Shown piece by piece: positions 18,462 to 27,910 of a stretch of DNA of 64,000 nt. Numbering within the stretch: the first letter of the stretch is position 1; every line of letters begins with the position of its first letter. Origin of the DNA: Gammaproteobacteria bacterium (GTDB lineage Bacteria > Pseudomonadota > Gammaproteobacteria > Pseudomonadales > Pseudohongiellaceae); assembly GCA_002706685.1 (NCBI GenBank), contig PALV01000015.1, forward strand, positions 185,110 through 249,109. The letters run 5' to 3'. The notes under the pieces were generated by a model. It saw only the letters and a program-made list of their open reading frames with translations. It was not told the origin of the DNA and did no database searches. The translations under genes were made by a program, and so were the position numbers.

Positions 18462-18476
18462 AATGGGGACGGAAAC
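18462..18476 (+). repeat. Possible half-site of the REP-like family
   Basis: aatggggacggaaac resembles the aaaggggacggag foot of the palindromes at 14082 and 58664 but has no matching second arm within 100 bases. It lies in the leader of the Pho-regulated porin gene. It may be a decayed copy or chance. Confidence 0.35.
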
Positions 18477-18518
18477 CTATAACCAAATCCGATTCAAACC
18501 AGCAATCTGGAGATAAAC

Positions 18519-19637
18519 GTGGCTATAAAACCTACCTGGAAAAATCTTTCGCTAATCACAGCAATCAGCGTCGCGACAGCCGGGACCGCTCAGGCACAGC
18601 CTGAGTTCGACGTTCGCGGCCGGGCTCATTTCGATGCCGCCTTCGTTGACGCCGACCAAAACCCGGAACTGGGCAGCGGCTCTTTGCTGCGCCGTGGCCG
18701 TCTCGGCGTCACTGGTGACCTCACCGATGACTGGGATTTCCTGGCTGAATACGATTTTGCAGGCGGCAGCGCCACGGCAAATGACGTGCGCCTGCGCCGT
18801 TCGTTGGGGCCCGGCCGATTGATTATCGGTCAGGTGAAGGTTCCAATGGGACTGAACGAACTTGCCAGCTCCAACAATATCACTTTCATCGAGCGATCAG
18901 CCCCCAGTAACCTGGTGGTGGATTCACGACGTCTGGGGCTCAGTTATCACATGTCGCAGGGGCCAGTCACCTTGCAGAGCATGGTCTATACCAAAGCCAT
19001 CAATCAGTCTACCAATGGCAACGACCCGGTGGGCGTAGCCGGGCGTGTGGTCTTTAATCCAGTCAACGAAGGCGGCAATGTGGTCCACTTGGGCCTGTCG
19101 GCTGCGGTTGAGGATCTGGGGACCAACGGCAGCATTCGCCTTCGCGAGCGTCCCGAGTCTCGTCCTGCCAATGGCGTCCGAGTCATCGACACGGGCTCCA
19201 TCAGCAATGTCAGTTCCACGGCCAAGCTGGGGCTGGAACTGGCCTATCAGGCTGGTCCTTTTTCAGCCGAGGCAGAGTACCTCAATGTGAATCTGGATCG
19301 CGATGGTGTTGGCAGCCCAAGCTTTGGTGGTTACCACGTACAGGCCAGTTATGTGCTGACTGGTGAATCCCGCAGCTATTCAGGCGGCGTTTTCGGGGGC
19401 ATCAGCCCGTCGGGCAGTAACGGTGCATGGGAAGTGGCAGCCCGCTACAGCAGCGCAGACCTGGATGACAGCGGCATCGTCGGCGGAGGTATGGACAACG
19501 TCACTTTGGGGGTGAACTATTATGTTTCATCCAACCTGCGCTTCATGGGCAATCTGATCTTCTCCGATGTCACCGATGGCCGGTTTGGCGACGAGAACGT
19601 CAATATCTTCCTGATGCGCGTCGCCTACAGCTTCTAA
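18519..19637 (+). CDS. OprP/OprO-type phosphate-selective porin-like protein
   Basis: An outer-membrane beta-barrel of 372 residues. A signal peptide ends at AQA (about residue 26). The mature start PEFDVRGRAHFDAAF, the LRRGRLGVTGDL region and the IGQVKVPMGLNEL segment are typical of the phosphate/polyphosphate porin family, and the last residues VAYSF end in aromatic Phe as expected for BAM recognition. The start is GTG at 18519, with TGGAG 10 bases upstream. The Pho boxes upstream support a role in phosphate or phosphorylated-solute uptake. No phosphate ABC transporter is next to it. Specific residues of the OprP arginine ladder cannot be assigned by eye. Confidence 0.82.
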   Translation: MAIKPTWKNLSLITAISVATAGTAQAQPEFDVRGRAHFDAAFVDADQNPELGSGSLLRRGRLGVTGDLTDDWDFLAEYDFAGGSATANDVRLRRSLGPGRLIIGQVKVPMGLNELASSNNITFIERSAPSNLVVDSRRLGLSYHMSQGPVTLQSMVYTKAINQSTNGNDPVGVAGRVVFNPVNEGGNVVHLGLSAAVEDLGTNGSIRLRERPESRPANGVRVIDTGSISNVSSTAKLGLELAYQAGPFSAEAEYLNVNLDRDGVGSPSFGGYHVQASYVLTGESRSYSGGVFGGISPSGSNGAWEVAARYSSADLDDSGIVGGGMDNVTLGVNYYVSSNLRFMGNLIFSDVTDGRFGDENVNIFLMRVAYSF

Positions 19638-19665
19638 GGTCGAAGTTTCCTATCGTCATAGCCCG

Positions 19666-19696
19666 GGTGCCATTGCCGATCAAGTGCAATGGTACC
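19666..19696. terminator. Hairpin between convergent porin and chemoreceptor genes
   Basis: An 11-bp stem (ggtgccattgc at 19666-19676 with gcaatggtacc at 19686-19696, one G:T pair) with a 9-base loop, 29 bases after the porin stop. There is no U-tract, so it may stabilise the 3' end or terminate inefficiently. Confidence 0.35.
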
Positions 19697-19753
19697 TTCG
19701 CCCTGGCCGTTGGGACGAAGAGCTTACTACTCAAAGTAAAACCATTACCTCAC

Positions 19754-21334
19754 TCAGCCCCGCCCGGCCCAGAATTGAGCAGCCAGCTCGTGTAATGATC
19801 CTGTCAGCTGTGATACGTCGTGAGCCCGCGACCGGTTGGTCTTGCTGCTGTCCACGTTTTTCTCAGATGTGTTCTGAATACGAACGATACTGCGGTTGAT
19901 CTCCTCGCTCACCATGCTTTGTTCCTCAACCGCGCCGGCGATCTGCATGTTCATGTCAGTTATTTCATTGACCCTTTGACCTATGTCTGCCAGCGCGCTG
20001 GCGGCTTGCTGCGCCTGTTCTACGGTAGCCTGTGTTTGCGCATTGCTCTTCTCCATGACAAGCACTGCAGATCTCGCCGCATCCTGCAGCACAGTTATCA
20101 TATTCTGAATATCAGAAGTTGATTGCTGTGTTCGTGCAGCAAGACTTCTTACTTCATCCGCCACGACTGCGAAGCCCCGACCCTGTTCGCCGGCACGCGC
20201 GGCTTCGATTGCAGCATTGAGCGCGAGCAGGTTGGTTTGATCGGCGATGCCTCTGATGACATCAAGTACCTGTGATATCTCAGTGCTATGTGTTTCAAGT
20301 TGGGTAATGACACTGGTCGCCTGTGTGATTTCATTCTCCAGAACACCGATTGCTTCGCTGGCACCAGTCACCAATCCTTGGCCTTTGCTGGTTTCCTGGT
20401 CAGCATGCTCTGCAGCCGACGCGGCGTTTTGCGCACTACGGGCAACCTCCTGAATGCTGGCTACCATCTGGTTGACTGCAGTTGCGATCTGTTCGGTTTC
20501 AGTCTGCTGTGTCCTGGAGAGTTCACCACTGCTATCAATTTCCACTAAAAGGTCTTCCGCAAGTTTCTTAAGCAGGCGCGAAGCATCGCTTATGCGGCCG
20601 ATGACAGCCCCGGTTTCAGCTTCGCGCATGCGCAAGGCAAATTCAATTTGGCCAAGTTCGTCGCGGCGGCCCGTGTAAAGCAGCTGACTCAAGGGATTGT
20701 CCGCGATGCTAACCGCATCGCTGGCCAGTTTTCGTAGCGGAGTCATGACCAGATATATTCCCACGCAGCTGAACAATACGCTGGAGATTAGTGCCAGGAG
20801 TGCACCGTAGAATTCGATAGTGGTGAAAGGCAACACAACAGCAAAGGTTCCTGCTATAGCTGCTGCGGCTGCCAGGTATAACTTGTTCTGAAAAGAAAGG
20901 GACAGCTTCTTGTTCGCCAGCTTTCCATTCAAGCGCAGTTTTGCATAAAGTTTTTCGGCTGCATTTACCTGGGAGGTTTCTGGTTTGGTGCGAACAGATT
21001 GATATTCAACAACTGTTCCGTTTTTTTGAATCGGAGTGACGTAAGCACTGACCCAGTAGTGGTCGCCGTTTTTACAGCGATTCTTTACCAGACCCATCCA
21101 GGATTTGCCTTTTTTTAAAGTTGCCCACATGTGCTCGAACGCTGCCGGCGGCATATCCGGGTGACGAACTATATTGTGGGGCTGCTTTAAAAGTTCATGC
21201 TCTTCGAAGCCGCTGATCTGAATAAAATCTGGATTAACGTAGGTGATGTGACTTTGCGTGCTCGTTGTAGAGAGAATGTTTGCATTCTGTGGCAGGTCCA
21301 GCTGTTTGCCTGTTACTGGCAGATTCCTACGCAT
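19754..21334 (-). CDS. PAS-domain methyl-accepting chemotaxis protein (Aer-like), copy 1
   Basis: A 526-residue chemoreceptor. An N-terminal PAS domain (about 10-115: [36 protein letters not shown]) is of the Aer type that senses redox or oxygen through a flavin or other cofactor. Two close membrane helices (about 152-205) follow with no periplasmic domain, then a HAMP-like linker and the signalling hairpin whose tip reads [20 protein letters not shown]. The signal is therefore sensed in the cytoplasm. AAGGAG precedes the ATG. A paralogue of the same plan is at 39543-41090. No che genes are in the window. Confidence 0.9.
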   Translation of the reverse strand: MRRNLPVTGKQLDLPQNANILSTTSTQSHITYVNPDFIQISGFEEHELLKQPHNIVRHPDMPPAAFEHMWATLKKGKSWMGLVKNRCKNGDHYWVSAYVTPIQKNGTVVEYQSVRTKPETSQVNAAEKLYAKLRLNGKLANKKLSLSFQNKLYLAAAAAIAGTFAVVLPFTTIEFYGALLALISSVLFSCVGIYLVMTPLRKLASDAVSIADNPLSQLLYTGRRDELGQIEFALRMREAETGAVIGRISDASRLLKKLAEDLLVEIDSSGELSRTQQTETEQIATAVNQMVASIQEVARSAQNAASAAEHADQETSKGQGLVTGASEAIGVLENEITQATSVITQLETHSTEISQVLDVIRGIADQTNLLALNAAIEAARAGEQGRGFAVVADEVRSLAARTQQSTSDIQNMITVLQDAARSAVLVMEKSNAQTQATVEQAQQAASALADIGQRVNEITDMNMQIAGAVEEQSMVSEEINRSIVRIQNTSEKNVDSSKTNRSRAHDVSQLTGSLHELAAQFWAGRG

Positions 21335-21574
21335 GACTAACTCCTTTTGTGCCGTACTTGTTATTTTTTGGAGACATTCCAGAGATGTGAAATTTTTTCT
21401 TCACACCTAAGCTAACGGGCACCAGAAGTTTATTTTTAGATTGTTACTGCAAAATAAGTTATTCCCTATGACGATCACCTTAACAGGAAGCTTTCGAGCA
21501 GTGTCGTATCAGTGCATGCTGACAGAATGTAAATGGGCAGCTACACCTGCATGAAGCGGTTAGCACTTCACTGC

Positions 21575-24043
21575 TCACCGTATTAACGGCGACCAGTCCC
21601 CATACTTGCTGCTCACCGGCCCACGCGGAATCGATGCCACGATAATCGCCACGGCCATGGCCAGTGTGAACAACTGAATCGTCAGCGTGCCCTCCAGCAC
21701 AAACGCACAGATCGCCAATGCCATCGCCATGATCATGTTCAAGAAGCGCAACGGCCGGCCCACTTCAGCCAGGGCCGAGATAGAGACAGTGATCATCAGC
21801 GAGCCGATCAAATGGTGTGTATCTGCCATGGCACCTTCGGCTCCAAGCAAAAGGCGGGTGAACATCAGCACTACGCCCAGCGCGACGCAAATCCACAGGC
21901 CCGTGCACCAGCGCACACCACCAGTGAAGAATTCCTGCACGATTTGCAGAGGAGGTCGTTCAAAGTGCTCTTCCTCGTAAGCAGTCTTCTTGTCCGGCAT
22001 GTCGTCGGTATCACCAAATATGAATGTGCGCAGCAGTGAGTGCCCCTGCCGCTTGCGGCGCGCCAGGAACTGACAGGTCGCAATGATCTCATCCAGTGAG
22101 AAAGGAATCTGCAGCAGCATGGCCGCGGCTGCCATCAGGCAGAGTGTGCACCAGGTGTCCAGCAGAATCGGCTGAATAATGATAAACGTGATCGACACTG
22201 CGCCAAGTGGCACAATCAGGATACCAAATAGAATCGTCAACCAGGGCATGGTGCGCCAACGTTTCGACGAACCAATCAGGCCGACCAGAATCTCCAGCAG
22301 ATAAACCAGGGCGCCAGCGCCGGCATCAGGCACTGGCCATGCCTCGGAAACGTAGGAGGTGATGATTTCACCAGTCCCGTTTTTGCCATCCCCCTCAATC
22401 GCGCCGGCAAAAAACGGATCCCAGATAGTGTCGATGTGCTCCAGCTGGTAGGCTGTCATGTAGGCGGAAATGAAAAAACCGATCAGCGCCAGGATGATAA
22501 TCGGCAGGCGCTGTGACCAGGTCGACGGCGAGTACTCCCAGCCCGGCGGAACCGTCGGACCGGTCATCACCGCAACAGGCGAAACGCCGGGGGCAGGGCG
22601 CAGAGCGACTGCAAAACCGGCAACCAGCGTACCCACAATGCAGCCGTTAAGGTAGGCCGCAGGGGATGTACTCCAGAACACCAGCGGTGCCGACATCACC
22701 CAAAGGCCAACAATGGCCGTGGCCCATCTGGCAGCAGGTAAGCGCCAGGACATCGATAATAACGACAGCACGATAATGGCGGCGCCGGAGATCATGTCGC
22801 TGATCACCATGGCCTGTGAATCGTAGGCGAGGCGCGGCACCGAGAATATCAGCCAGCAACCCAGAAACACATTGATCATGCTGCCCCATAAATTGCGTGC
22901 ATGTTCGTCCCGGTACCAGGCTTCATGTTCCTTCAGCAGTTTGTTTGGGTCATCCACCTGTTCATCGGCAACTGCAAGCGTATCCGGCGGCCGCATGCCA
23001 TTGCGCTGGTACCAGCCAACTGGATCTTTCTCCAGATTTTTGATCATGGCCGGTAGCTTTTTGCGGATGGAGTGCTTCGGTTTCCAGCCCAGCAGGTCCT
23101 GTGCTTTGCTGATATCAAGTTCGTAGTGATCGGCTGCCAGATCGATCAGGAAGGGTCGCACGAAAGGCTTTTCACCATGGTCAATGGCATCGGGTACTAC
23201 CGGCTCACTCTTTTCCTGCAGCCAGGCGCCAGCCTTGGCAAGCGGCTGCGGCAGATTGACAGTCGTCCATTTGTCTTCACCATGCATCAATTTGCCCAGT
23301 GTGTCCTGCAACTCCGAGTAGCTCATCACCTCGGGTTCGCCGGCCAGAATGACGCAGTCATCCGGCATCTTTTTGCGGCGATCAACGCAGCGTTTGAACA
23401 GATCGAGCATGTCATCCAGATGGATGAAGGACTGGCCGGCTTCGGTATCTCCGGCATACAGGTGTGATTTGGGATGGCGCTCATAAATCCAGGCGATTTG
23501 ATGTGCCAGTGTAGGTACGGCGCTGCCATCGTCATACAGACCCGCCAGGTGCAGAAAAGTGCAGGGGATCTTGCCACGTTGTTCACGTATTTTTGCTTCG
23601 GTATCCGCTTTCGACTGCGGGTAGGCCCAGCCGGGCTTCAGGGGGGTGAGTTCGTTGATGGATTCACCCGGCGAGCAGGGCTGATGGACCAGCATGGTGC
23701 CGGAGTATATAAACCTTTCGACGTCAAAATCTCTGAGCGCATTGAGCAGCCTTTCGGAGCCGCGCACATTAACCTCGTCATAGAGTGGCGATTTGTCGCC
23801 GCTGAAGTCAAAGTAGGCGGCCAGATGAATGACGGCGGCGATTTTTTTGCCGTGTTTCCTGCGAAGCTGATTGAAGGCTTCCGTCATGGATTCATCCGAT
23901 GTCAGATCAGCCACGACATCGGCAGGCGCATCACGATCGAGCCCTATCACATGATAATCAGATGAGAGTGACTTTCCGAGCGCAGCACCAATATTGCCGT
24001 TTGACCCGGTAATCAGTACCAGCGGCTTCGCCTGTTTGGCCAT
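21575..24043 (-). CDS. Fusion: NAD-dependent epimerase (SDR) + SPW-type membrane domain + VKOR-like domain
   Basis: An 822-residue multidomain protein. Residues 1-330 are an extended SDR: TGSNGNIG (12-19) for NAD(P), SGTM and YPQSK (141-145) for catalysis. Residues about 380-480 are hydrophobic with an SPW-repeat-like GLWVMSAPLVFW. Residues about 512-650 resemble vitamin K epoxide reductase, with the redox CTLC at 632-635; the second (loop) cysteine pair of typical VKOR is not seen where expected. A further hydrophobic segment ends the protein. I chose the ATG at 24043 because a perfect AAAGGAGG precedes it. Substrate is unknown; similar fusions occur in other proteobacteria as I recall. Confidence 0.8.
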   Translation of the reverse strand: MAKQAKPLVLITGSNGNIGAALGKSLSSDYHVIGLDRDAPADVVADLTSDESMTEAFNQLRRKHGKKIAAVIHLAAYFDFSGDKSPLYDEVNVRGSERLLNALRDFDVERFIYSGTMLVHQPCSPGESINELTPLKPGWAYPQSKADTEAKIREQRGKIPCTFLHLAGLYDDGSAVPTLAHQIAWIYERHPKSHLYAGDTEAGQSFIHLDDMLDLFKRCVDRRKKMPDDCVILAGEPEVMSYSELQDTLGKLMHGEDKWTTVNLPQPLAKAGAWLQEKSEPVVPDAIDHGEKPFVRPFLIDLAADHYELDISKAQDLLGWKPKHSIRKKLPAMIKNLEKDPVGWYQRNGMRPPDTLAVADEQVDDPNKLLKEHEAWYRDEHARNLWGSMINVFLGCWLIFSVPRLAYDSQAMVISDMISGAAIIVLSLLSMSWRLPAARWATAIVGLWVMSAPLVFWSTSPAAYLNGCIVGTLVAGFAVALRPAPGVSPVAVMTGPTVPPGWEYSPSTWSQRLPIIILALIGFFISAYMTAYQLEHIDTIWDPFFAGAIEGDGKNGTGEIITSYVSEAWPVPDAGAGALVYLLEILVGLIGSSKRWRTMPWLTILFGILIVPLGAVSITFIIIQPILLDTWCTLCLMAAAAMLLQIPFSLDEIIATCQFLARRKRQGHSLLRTFIFGDTDDMPDKKTAYEEEHFERPPLQIVQEFFTGGVRWCTGLWICVALGVVLMFTRLLLGAEGAMADTHHLIGSLMITVSISALAEVGRPLRFLNMIMAMALAICAFVLEGTLTIQLFTLAMAVAIIVASIPRGPVSSKYGDWSPLIR

Positions 24044-24353
24044 GGCCTGTCCTCCTTTTTTGCCCTCTTTCTTGCGTTCCATGCGCTTTACCCTAACATT
24101 TCTTTAACACCATTTCATGTGAGAAGGGATTTCATCTTTACCCATAATTGACTGAAAGGTGTTGAAAATAGTCGACTTTGATTTGTGTGTGGAGTTGCAG
24201 TAGTGTGATCGGCAAGGCACCACAAAAGGTGAACTTCAGGCCAAGCCTGTTGTCACATTTAATGTGGCTTAAATATTTGAAATTCCGTAAGCGAAGCGCG
24301 GCGCTTGGCGATCAGTCAGCACGCCAGCGCAAAGACGCTCAGGGAGTGATCTT
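24044..24353. other. Divergent intergenic region (310 bases)
   Basis: AT-rich spacer between the SDR fusion and the DUF4142 gene. The only structure I can name is an inverted repeat CACAT-TTA-ATGTG (24254-24266) overlapping a weak promoter. No RNA gene or repeat of the other families is seen. Confidence 0.6.
24250..24278 (+). promoter_or_regulatory. Weak promoter candidate for the DUF4142 gene
   Basis: TTGTCA (24250-24255) and an AT-rich AATATT (24272-24277) at 16-base spacing, about 75 bases before the ATG. CACAT-TTA-ATGTG overlaps it and could be an operator. Confidence 0.3.
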
Positions 24354-24956
24354 ATGCAACGCCATCTTTTAATCACCGCCGTGATTGCGTCGGTGGCAAG
24401 CTTTTCTGCACCTGCTGCCTTAAGTCAGGGTTTGACCACAGGGCCGGATCCGGAGCGACAGACGGGCAACGACGAACAGTCAGCGGTTGAAAGACTGTTC
24501 GAGGATGAAAACGAGCGCGACATGATTCCGCCAAGCGAATTCGTCGAAATCGCCTCTGCCAATCACATCGCACAGGTTGCAGCAGCGAATGCCGCGCTGG
24601 AGGACGGTAGTCGCGAGCTCCATGGTTACGCCAACGAAATGTCGGAAGGTTTTGCCGAGTTAAATGCGGAGCTGGCGGTCATCGCCAATCGATACGACCT
24701 GGAAATGTCAGACGACCCCAGCCTGGTCGACAGCATTCAGAATGTCCTGCTGGAAATACGTGAGGGCGAATCCTTCGACGATGCCTATATCAGCCATCAA
24801 ATTGATGCGCATGAAGAGGCTATCGAGCTGTACCGTGACGCTTCGCGCTCCGCCAATCAGGATATCGCGACATTCGCCAGTGACAAGCTGCCGCAGTTGC
24901 AGGGCTATCTGCAGATGACCAACGCGCTTCATGAACAGCAAGTCAACGACAGCTGA
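24354..24956 (+). CDS. Exported DUF4142 (ferritin-like) protein
   Basis: A 200-residue protein with a Sec signal (cleavage near LSQG, about residue 25). The mature part matches DUF4142: FVEIASANHIAQVAAANAAL, YANEMSEGFAELNAEL, FDDAYISHQIDAHEEAIELY and a C-terminal FASDKLPQLQGYL, a four-helix arrangement resembling periplasmic ferritin-like proteins. The function of the family is not established. GGGAG lies 7 bases before the ATG. Gene stands alone on the plus strand. Confidence 0.8.
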   Translation: MQRHLLITAVIASVASFSAPAALSQGLTTGPDPERQTGNDEQSAVERLFEDENERDMIPPSEFVEIASANHIAQVAAANAALEDGSRELHGYANEMSEGFAELNAELAVIANRYDLEMSDDPSLVDSIQNVLLEIREGESFDDAYISHQIDAHEEAIELYRDASRSANQDIATFASDKLPQLQGYLQMTNALHEQQVNDS

Positions 24957-25090
24957 TGTAGCGATCATCGGGCTCACCCTGTTTTTCCATGGACGACGGT
25001 AGTCTGCTCTGCGGCTGCCGTCGTATGTCATCATAGTCCTTAATGAATCAAGTTTATAAGCGGCGCGGTAAAACGAGCCTGGAGTACTTC

Positions 25091-25687
25091 ATGGAAAAAA
25101 TCAGACAATACCCCGATACGATCAATCCGGATTTTTCTGCACGCGATGTGTTGCCCGGTGTCGACGATCTGATAGCCCGGCGCTGGTCACCCAGAGCGTT
25201 TGCCCGGACGGAGATTGCCGAGGCCGATATCAAAACGCTGTTCGAAGCTGCACGTTGGGCGCCGTCCTGTTTTAACGAACAGCCCTGGCAGTTCTATGTG
25301 TCCAACGATGACAATTTTGACGACTTCCTGGGCCTGTTGCTCGATGGCAATCAGGTGTGGGCAAAAAACGCTTCCTTACTAGGGTTCATCGTGGTTAAAA
25401 AAACATTCACCAGTAACGGCAAGCCTAATGCCTACGCTGAGTTCGACGCCGGTGCCGCATGGATGGCAATGACACTGCAGGCGCGTCAGATGGGGCTGTA
25501 TACCCACGGCATGGGGGGCATCAAACATGATGAGGTTGCCCGTTATCTGAAACTCGATGACGATTACAAGGTTGTCTGTGGACTGGCCATCGGCGTGGCG
25601 GCTGAACCTTCAGTATTGCCGGATGAGGTCGCGGCCAAGGAAAAGCCCTCGCCACGCAAACCTCTGTCTGAAGTTGTGATACGCTAA
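25091..25687 (+). CDS. Nitroreductase family FMN oxidoreductase
   Basis: A 198-residue NAD(P)H-dependent FMN enzyme. The family signature RRWSPRAF (about 28-35), AARWAPSCFNEQPWQFYV (about 52-69) and the late segment GLYTHGMGGIKHDEV are clear. Substrates of such enzymes (nitroaromatics, quinones, flavins) cannot be predicted. I chose the ATG at 25091, preceded by TGGAG at 6-base spacing; an upstream ATG at 25043 would add 16 residues. The pirin gene follows at 63 bases, a pairing compatible with redox or quinone metabolism but not proof of it. Confidence 0.85.
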   Translation: MEKIRQYPDTINPDFSARDVLPGVDDLIARRWSPRAFARTEIAEADIKTLFEAARWAPSCFNEQPWQFYVSNDDNFDDFLGLLLDGNQVWAKNASLLGFIVVKKTFTSNGKPNAYAEFDAGAAWMAMTLQARQMGLYTHGMGGIKHDEVARYLKLDDDYKVVCGLAIGVAAEPSVLPDEVAAKEKPSPRKPLSEVVIR

Positions 25688-25750
25688 GCGGCGCCAGGGG
25701 CGCGGTAGAGTGCCCCAGTCAGTCCCGGCACAACTCAACGGAGAATCATC

Positions 25751-26605
25751 ATGGCAAAAGTACTCAAGGGCGACGATAAGGATCTGGGCGGATTCTCCGT
25801 CTCGCGTGTACTGCCCCATTTTGAAAAGAAGATGGTGGGTCCATTCATCTTCTTCGACAACATCGGTCCCGCAAAATTTCCGGCAGGCAAGGGCATCAAT
25901 GTGCGACCGCACCCCCACATCGGCCTTGCCACTGTCACCTACCTGTTTGCCGGCAGCATGCTGCATCGCGACAGCCTGGGCTCGGTTCAGGAGATATTCC
26001 CCGGTGACGTCAACTGGATGATTGCCGGCAATGGCATTGTGCATTCCGAGCGTGAAACCCACGAGGTCCGTGCGACCGAGCATCCGCTGCACGGTCTGCA
26101 GCTGTGGGTGGCGCTGCCGCCGGATCACGAACGAATCGACCCTGATTTTCTGCATGTAAACAAAAACGATCTGCCCTGCATTTACCGTCCTGGTTTGATG
26201 ATGCGTCTGATTGTGGGGGCTGCCTATGGTCGAAGCTCGCCGGTGCGGACCTTCTCGCCGATGTTTTATCTGGACGTGCTGGCCGACAAGGGCAGCCAGC
26301 TGGAGCACCCGGCGCGTGATCAGGAGGCTGCCATCTGTATCATATCTGGCGCCCTGGAGATTTCTGGTAAACGTTACGAGAAGGGCGATTTTGTCCTGCT
26401 CGACAGTGATGATACGTCGTTCACAGCGCTGGAAAACTGCCGTTATGTCATCATCGGCGGCAAACGCTTTGAACGTATCCCGCACATCCACTGGAACTTC
26501 GTTGCCTACGAGCGCGCGACCATCGATGAGGCTCGCCAACGTTGGGACGCAGGTGAGTTCCCGGCCATCCCCGGTGACGACGAAGAGCACATTCCACTGC
26601 CATGA
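25751..26605 (+). CDS. Pirin family protein
   Basis: A 284-residue bicupin. N-terminal cupin metal ligands are present: the two His of VRPHPHIGLATV (about residues 56 and 58) and the His/Glu pair of GIVHSERE (about 99-104). The C-terminal cupin (from about 165) is the pirin_C type. Bacterial pirins bind iron and some have quercetin dioxygenase activity; others modulate metabolism by protein contacts. The TCAACGGAGAATCATC leader gives a good Shine-Dalgarno. Its end overlaps rlmI by 4 bases (ATGA). Confidence 0.88.
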   Translation: MAKVLKGDDKDLGGFSVSRVLPHFEKKMVGPFIFFDNIGPAKFPAGKGINVRPHPHIGLATVTYLFAGSMLHRDSLGSVQEIFPGDVNWMIAGNGIVHSERETHEVRATEHPLHGLQLWVALPPDHERIDPDFLHVNKNDLPCIYRPGLMMRLIVGAAYGRSSPVRTFSPMFYLDVLADKGSQLEHPARDQEAAICIISGALEISGKRYEKGDFVLLDSDDTSFTALENCRYVIIGGKRFERIPHIHWNFVAYERATIDEARQRWDAGEFPAIPGDDEEHIPLP

Positions 26606-27813
26606 ATACCTTACAACTCAGTAAAGGGCGCGAAGCGTCGCTGTTGCGTCATCACCCCTGGGTATTTTCCGGTGCCGTGGCGCGTGTCACAGGTAACCCG
26701 GCGCCCGGCAGCACCGTGCAGGTTGTGGCGGCTGATGGCAAACCGCTGGGCTGGGCTGCGTACTCACCGGAATCGCAGATTCGCGCGCGGATGTGGGCAT
26801 TTAATGGCATTGTGGGTGACAATTTTCAGGTGGATGCGACCAATATTGCGTCGCGTGTCCAGCGTGCGGTGCAACGGCGTCAGCACCTGCTGGGTGAGCA
26901 TCGCACGGCGATCCGCCTGATCTATGCAGAATCCGATGATCTGCCTGGCCTGATCGTGGACCGTTATGGTGACTATCTGTCCTGCCAGTTCCTCAGCGTC
27001 GGTGCTGAATTCTGGCGTGACACTATCATCGCGGCACTCAATGAGCACTCGCCCAATCGTGGCATTTACGAACGTTCAGACGTCACGGTGCGCAAGCACG
27101 AGGGGCTGGAGTCACGTAAAGGGCTGATCAGTGGTGAGGAACCGCCAGAGTTCATTACGATCAATGAGGCCGGCCGGTTGCTGGATGTCAGCATCACCGA
27201 AGGCCACAAAACCGGTTATTACCTGGACCAGTACGACAATCGCAGTCTGCTTCAGCAGCTTTGCACACAGGCAGGACGCCCACTGAAGGTACTGAACTGC
27301 TTTTCCTACACAGGTGGTTTTGGTATCGCTGCGCTCAAGGGCGGCGCTGCACACGTCACCAACGTGGACTCATCCGGGCCTGCACTGGAGCTGGCGGGCC
27401 GCAATCTGGAGCTTAACGGTTTTGACCCTGATCAGGCTGAGCTGGTGCAGGCCAATGTGTTTGATTACCTGCGCGATCTCAAACAGCAGTCCGGCAGCCG
27501 CTACGACATGATCATTCTGGATCCGCCCAAATTTGCCGAGACCCGTCATCAGTTCAAACGGGCGTCCCGCGCCTACAAAGACATAGCCCTGCAGGCCGGC
27601 GCGCTGTTGAACCCTGGCGGCTGGCTGGTCAGTTTTTCCTGCTCGGGAGCCATCGATCCACCGCTGTTTCAAAAAATCACCGCAGATGCACTGCTGGATG
27701 CCGGAAGACAGGGACGAATCACGCACCATTTGCATCAGTCCTCCGATCATCCGGTGGCCTTGCCGTTCCCCGAGGCACTGTATCTGAAAGGTCTGATTTG
27801 CCATGTCGACTGA
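26602..27813 (+). CDS. rlmI: 23S rRNA (cytosine-1962) methyltransferase RlmI-like
   Basis: A 403-residue class I SAM methyltransferase. An N-terminal PUA domain (about 1-75, LRHHPWVFSGAV), an EEHD-like middle, and a Rossmann methyltransferase with VLNCFSYTGGFGIAAL (motif I, about 230-245) and MIILDPPKFAETR (motif IV, about 305) are visible. This matches RlmI/RlmK-type m5C enzymes. It starts within the stop of the pirin gene. Confidence 0.88.
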   Translation: MNTLQLSKGREASLLRHHPWVFSGAVARVTGNPAPGSTVQVVAADGKPLGWAAYSPESQIRARMWAFNGIVGDNFQVDATNIASRVQRAVQRRQHLLGEHRTAIRLIYAESDDLPGLIVDRYGDYLSCQFLSVGAEFWRDTIIAALNEHSPNRGIYERSDVTVRKHEGLESRKGLISGEEPPEFITINEAGRLLDVSITEGHKTGYYLDQYDNRSLLQQLCTQAGRPLKVLNCFSYTGGFGIAALKGGAAHVTNVDSSGPALELAGRNLELNGFDPDQAELVQANVFDYLRDLKQQSGSRYDMIILDPPKFAETRHQFKRASRAYKDIALQAGALLNPGGWLVSFSCSGAIDPPLFQKITADALLDAGRQGRITHHLHQSSDHPVALPFPEALYLKGLICHVD

Positions 27814-27873
27814 TCGAGAGCCGGCAGCCAGACTCAGGACGACAACGTCGTGTCACTTTACCGGCCACAGCGC

Positions 27874-27902
27874 TTATGCCACACCTTTTTTCAGTTTATA
27901 AT
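27874..27902 (+). promoter_or_regulatory. Promoter of the mtnBDC operon, nearly leaderless
   Basis: A perfect TATAAT (27897-27902) with a partial -35 TTATGC (27874-27879) at 17-base spacing. The mtnB ATG is at 27911, so transcription would begin within about 2 bases of the start codon and no Shine-Dalgarno is available. Confidence 0.6.
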
Positions 27903-27910
27903 CGCGCCCC

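Noticed and set aside
24993..25024. acgacgg/ccgtcgt hairpin after the DUF4142 gene
   Set aside because: A short stem with no T-run; it may stop transcription but evidence is too thin to annotate.
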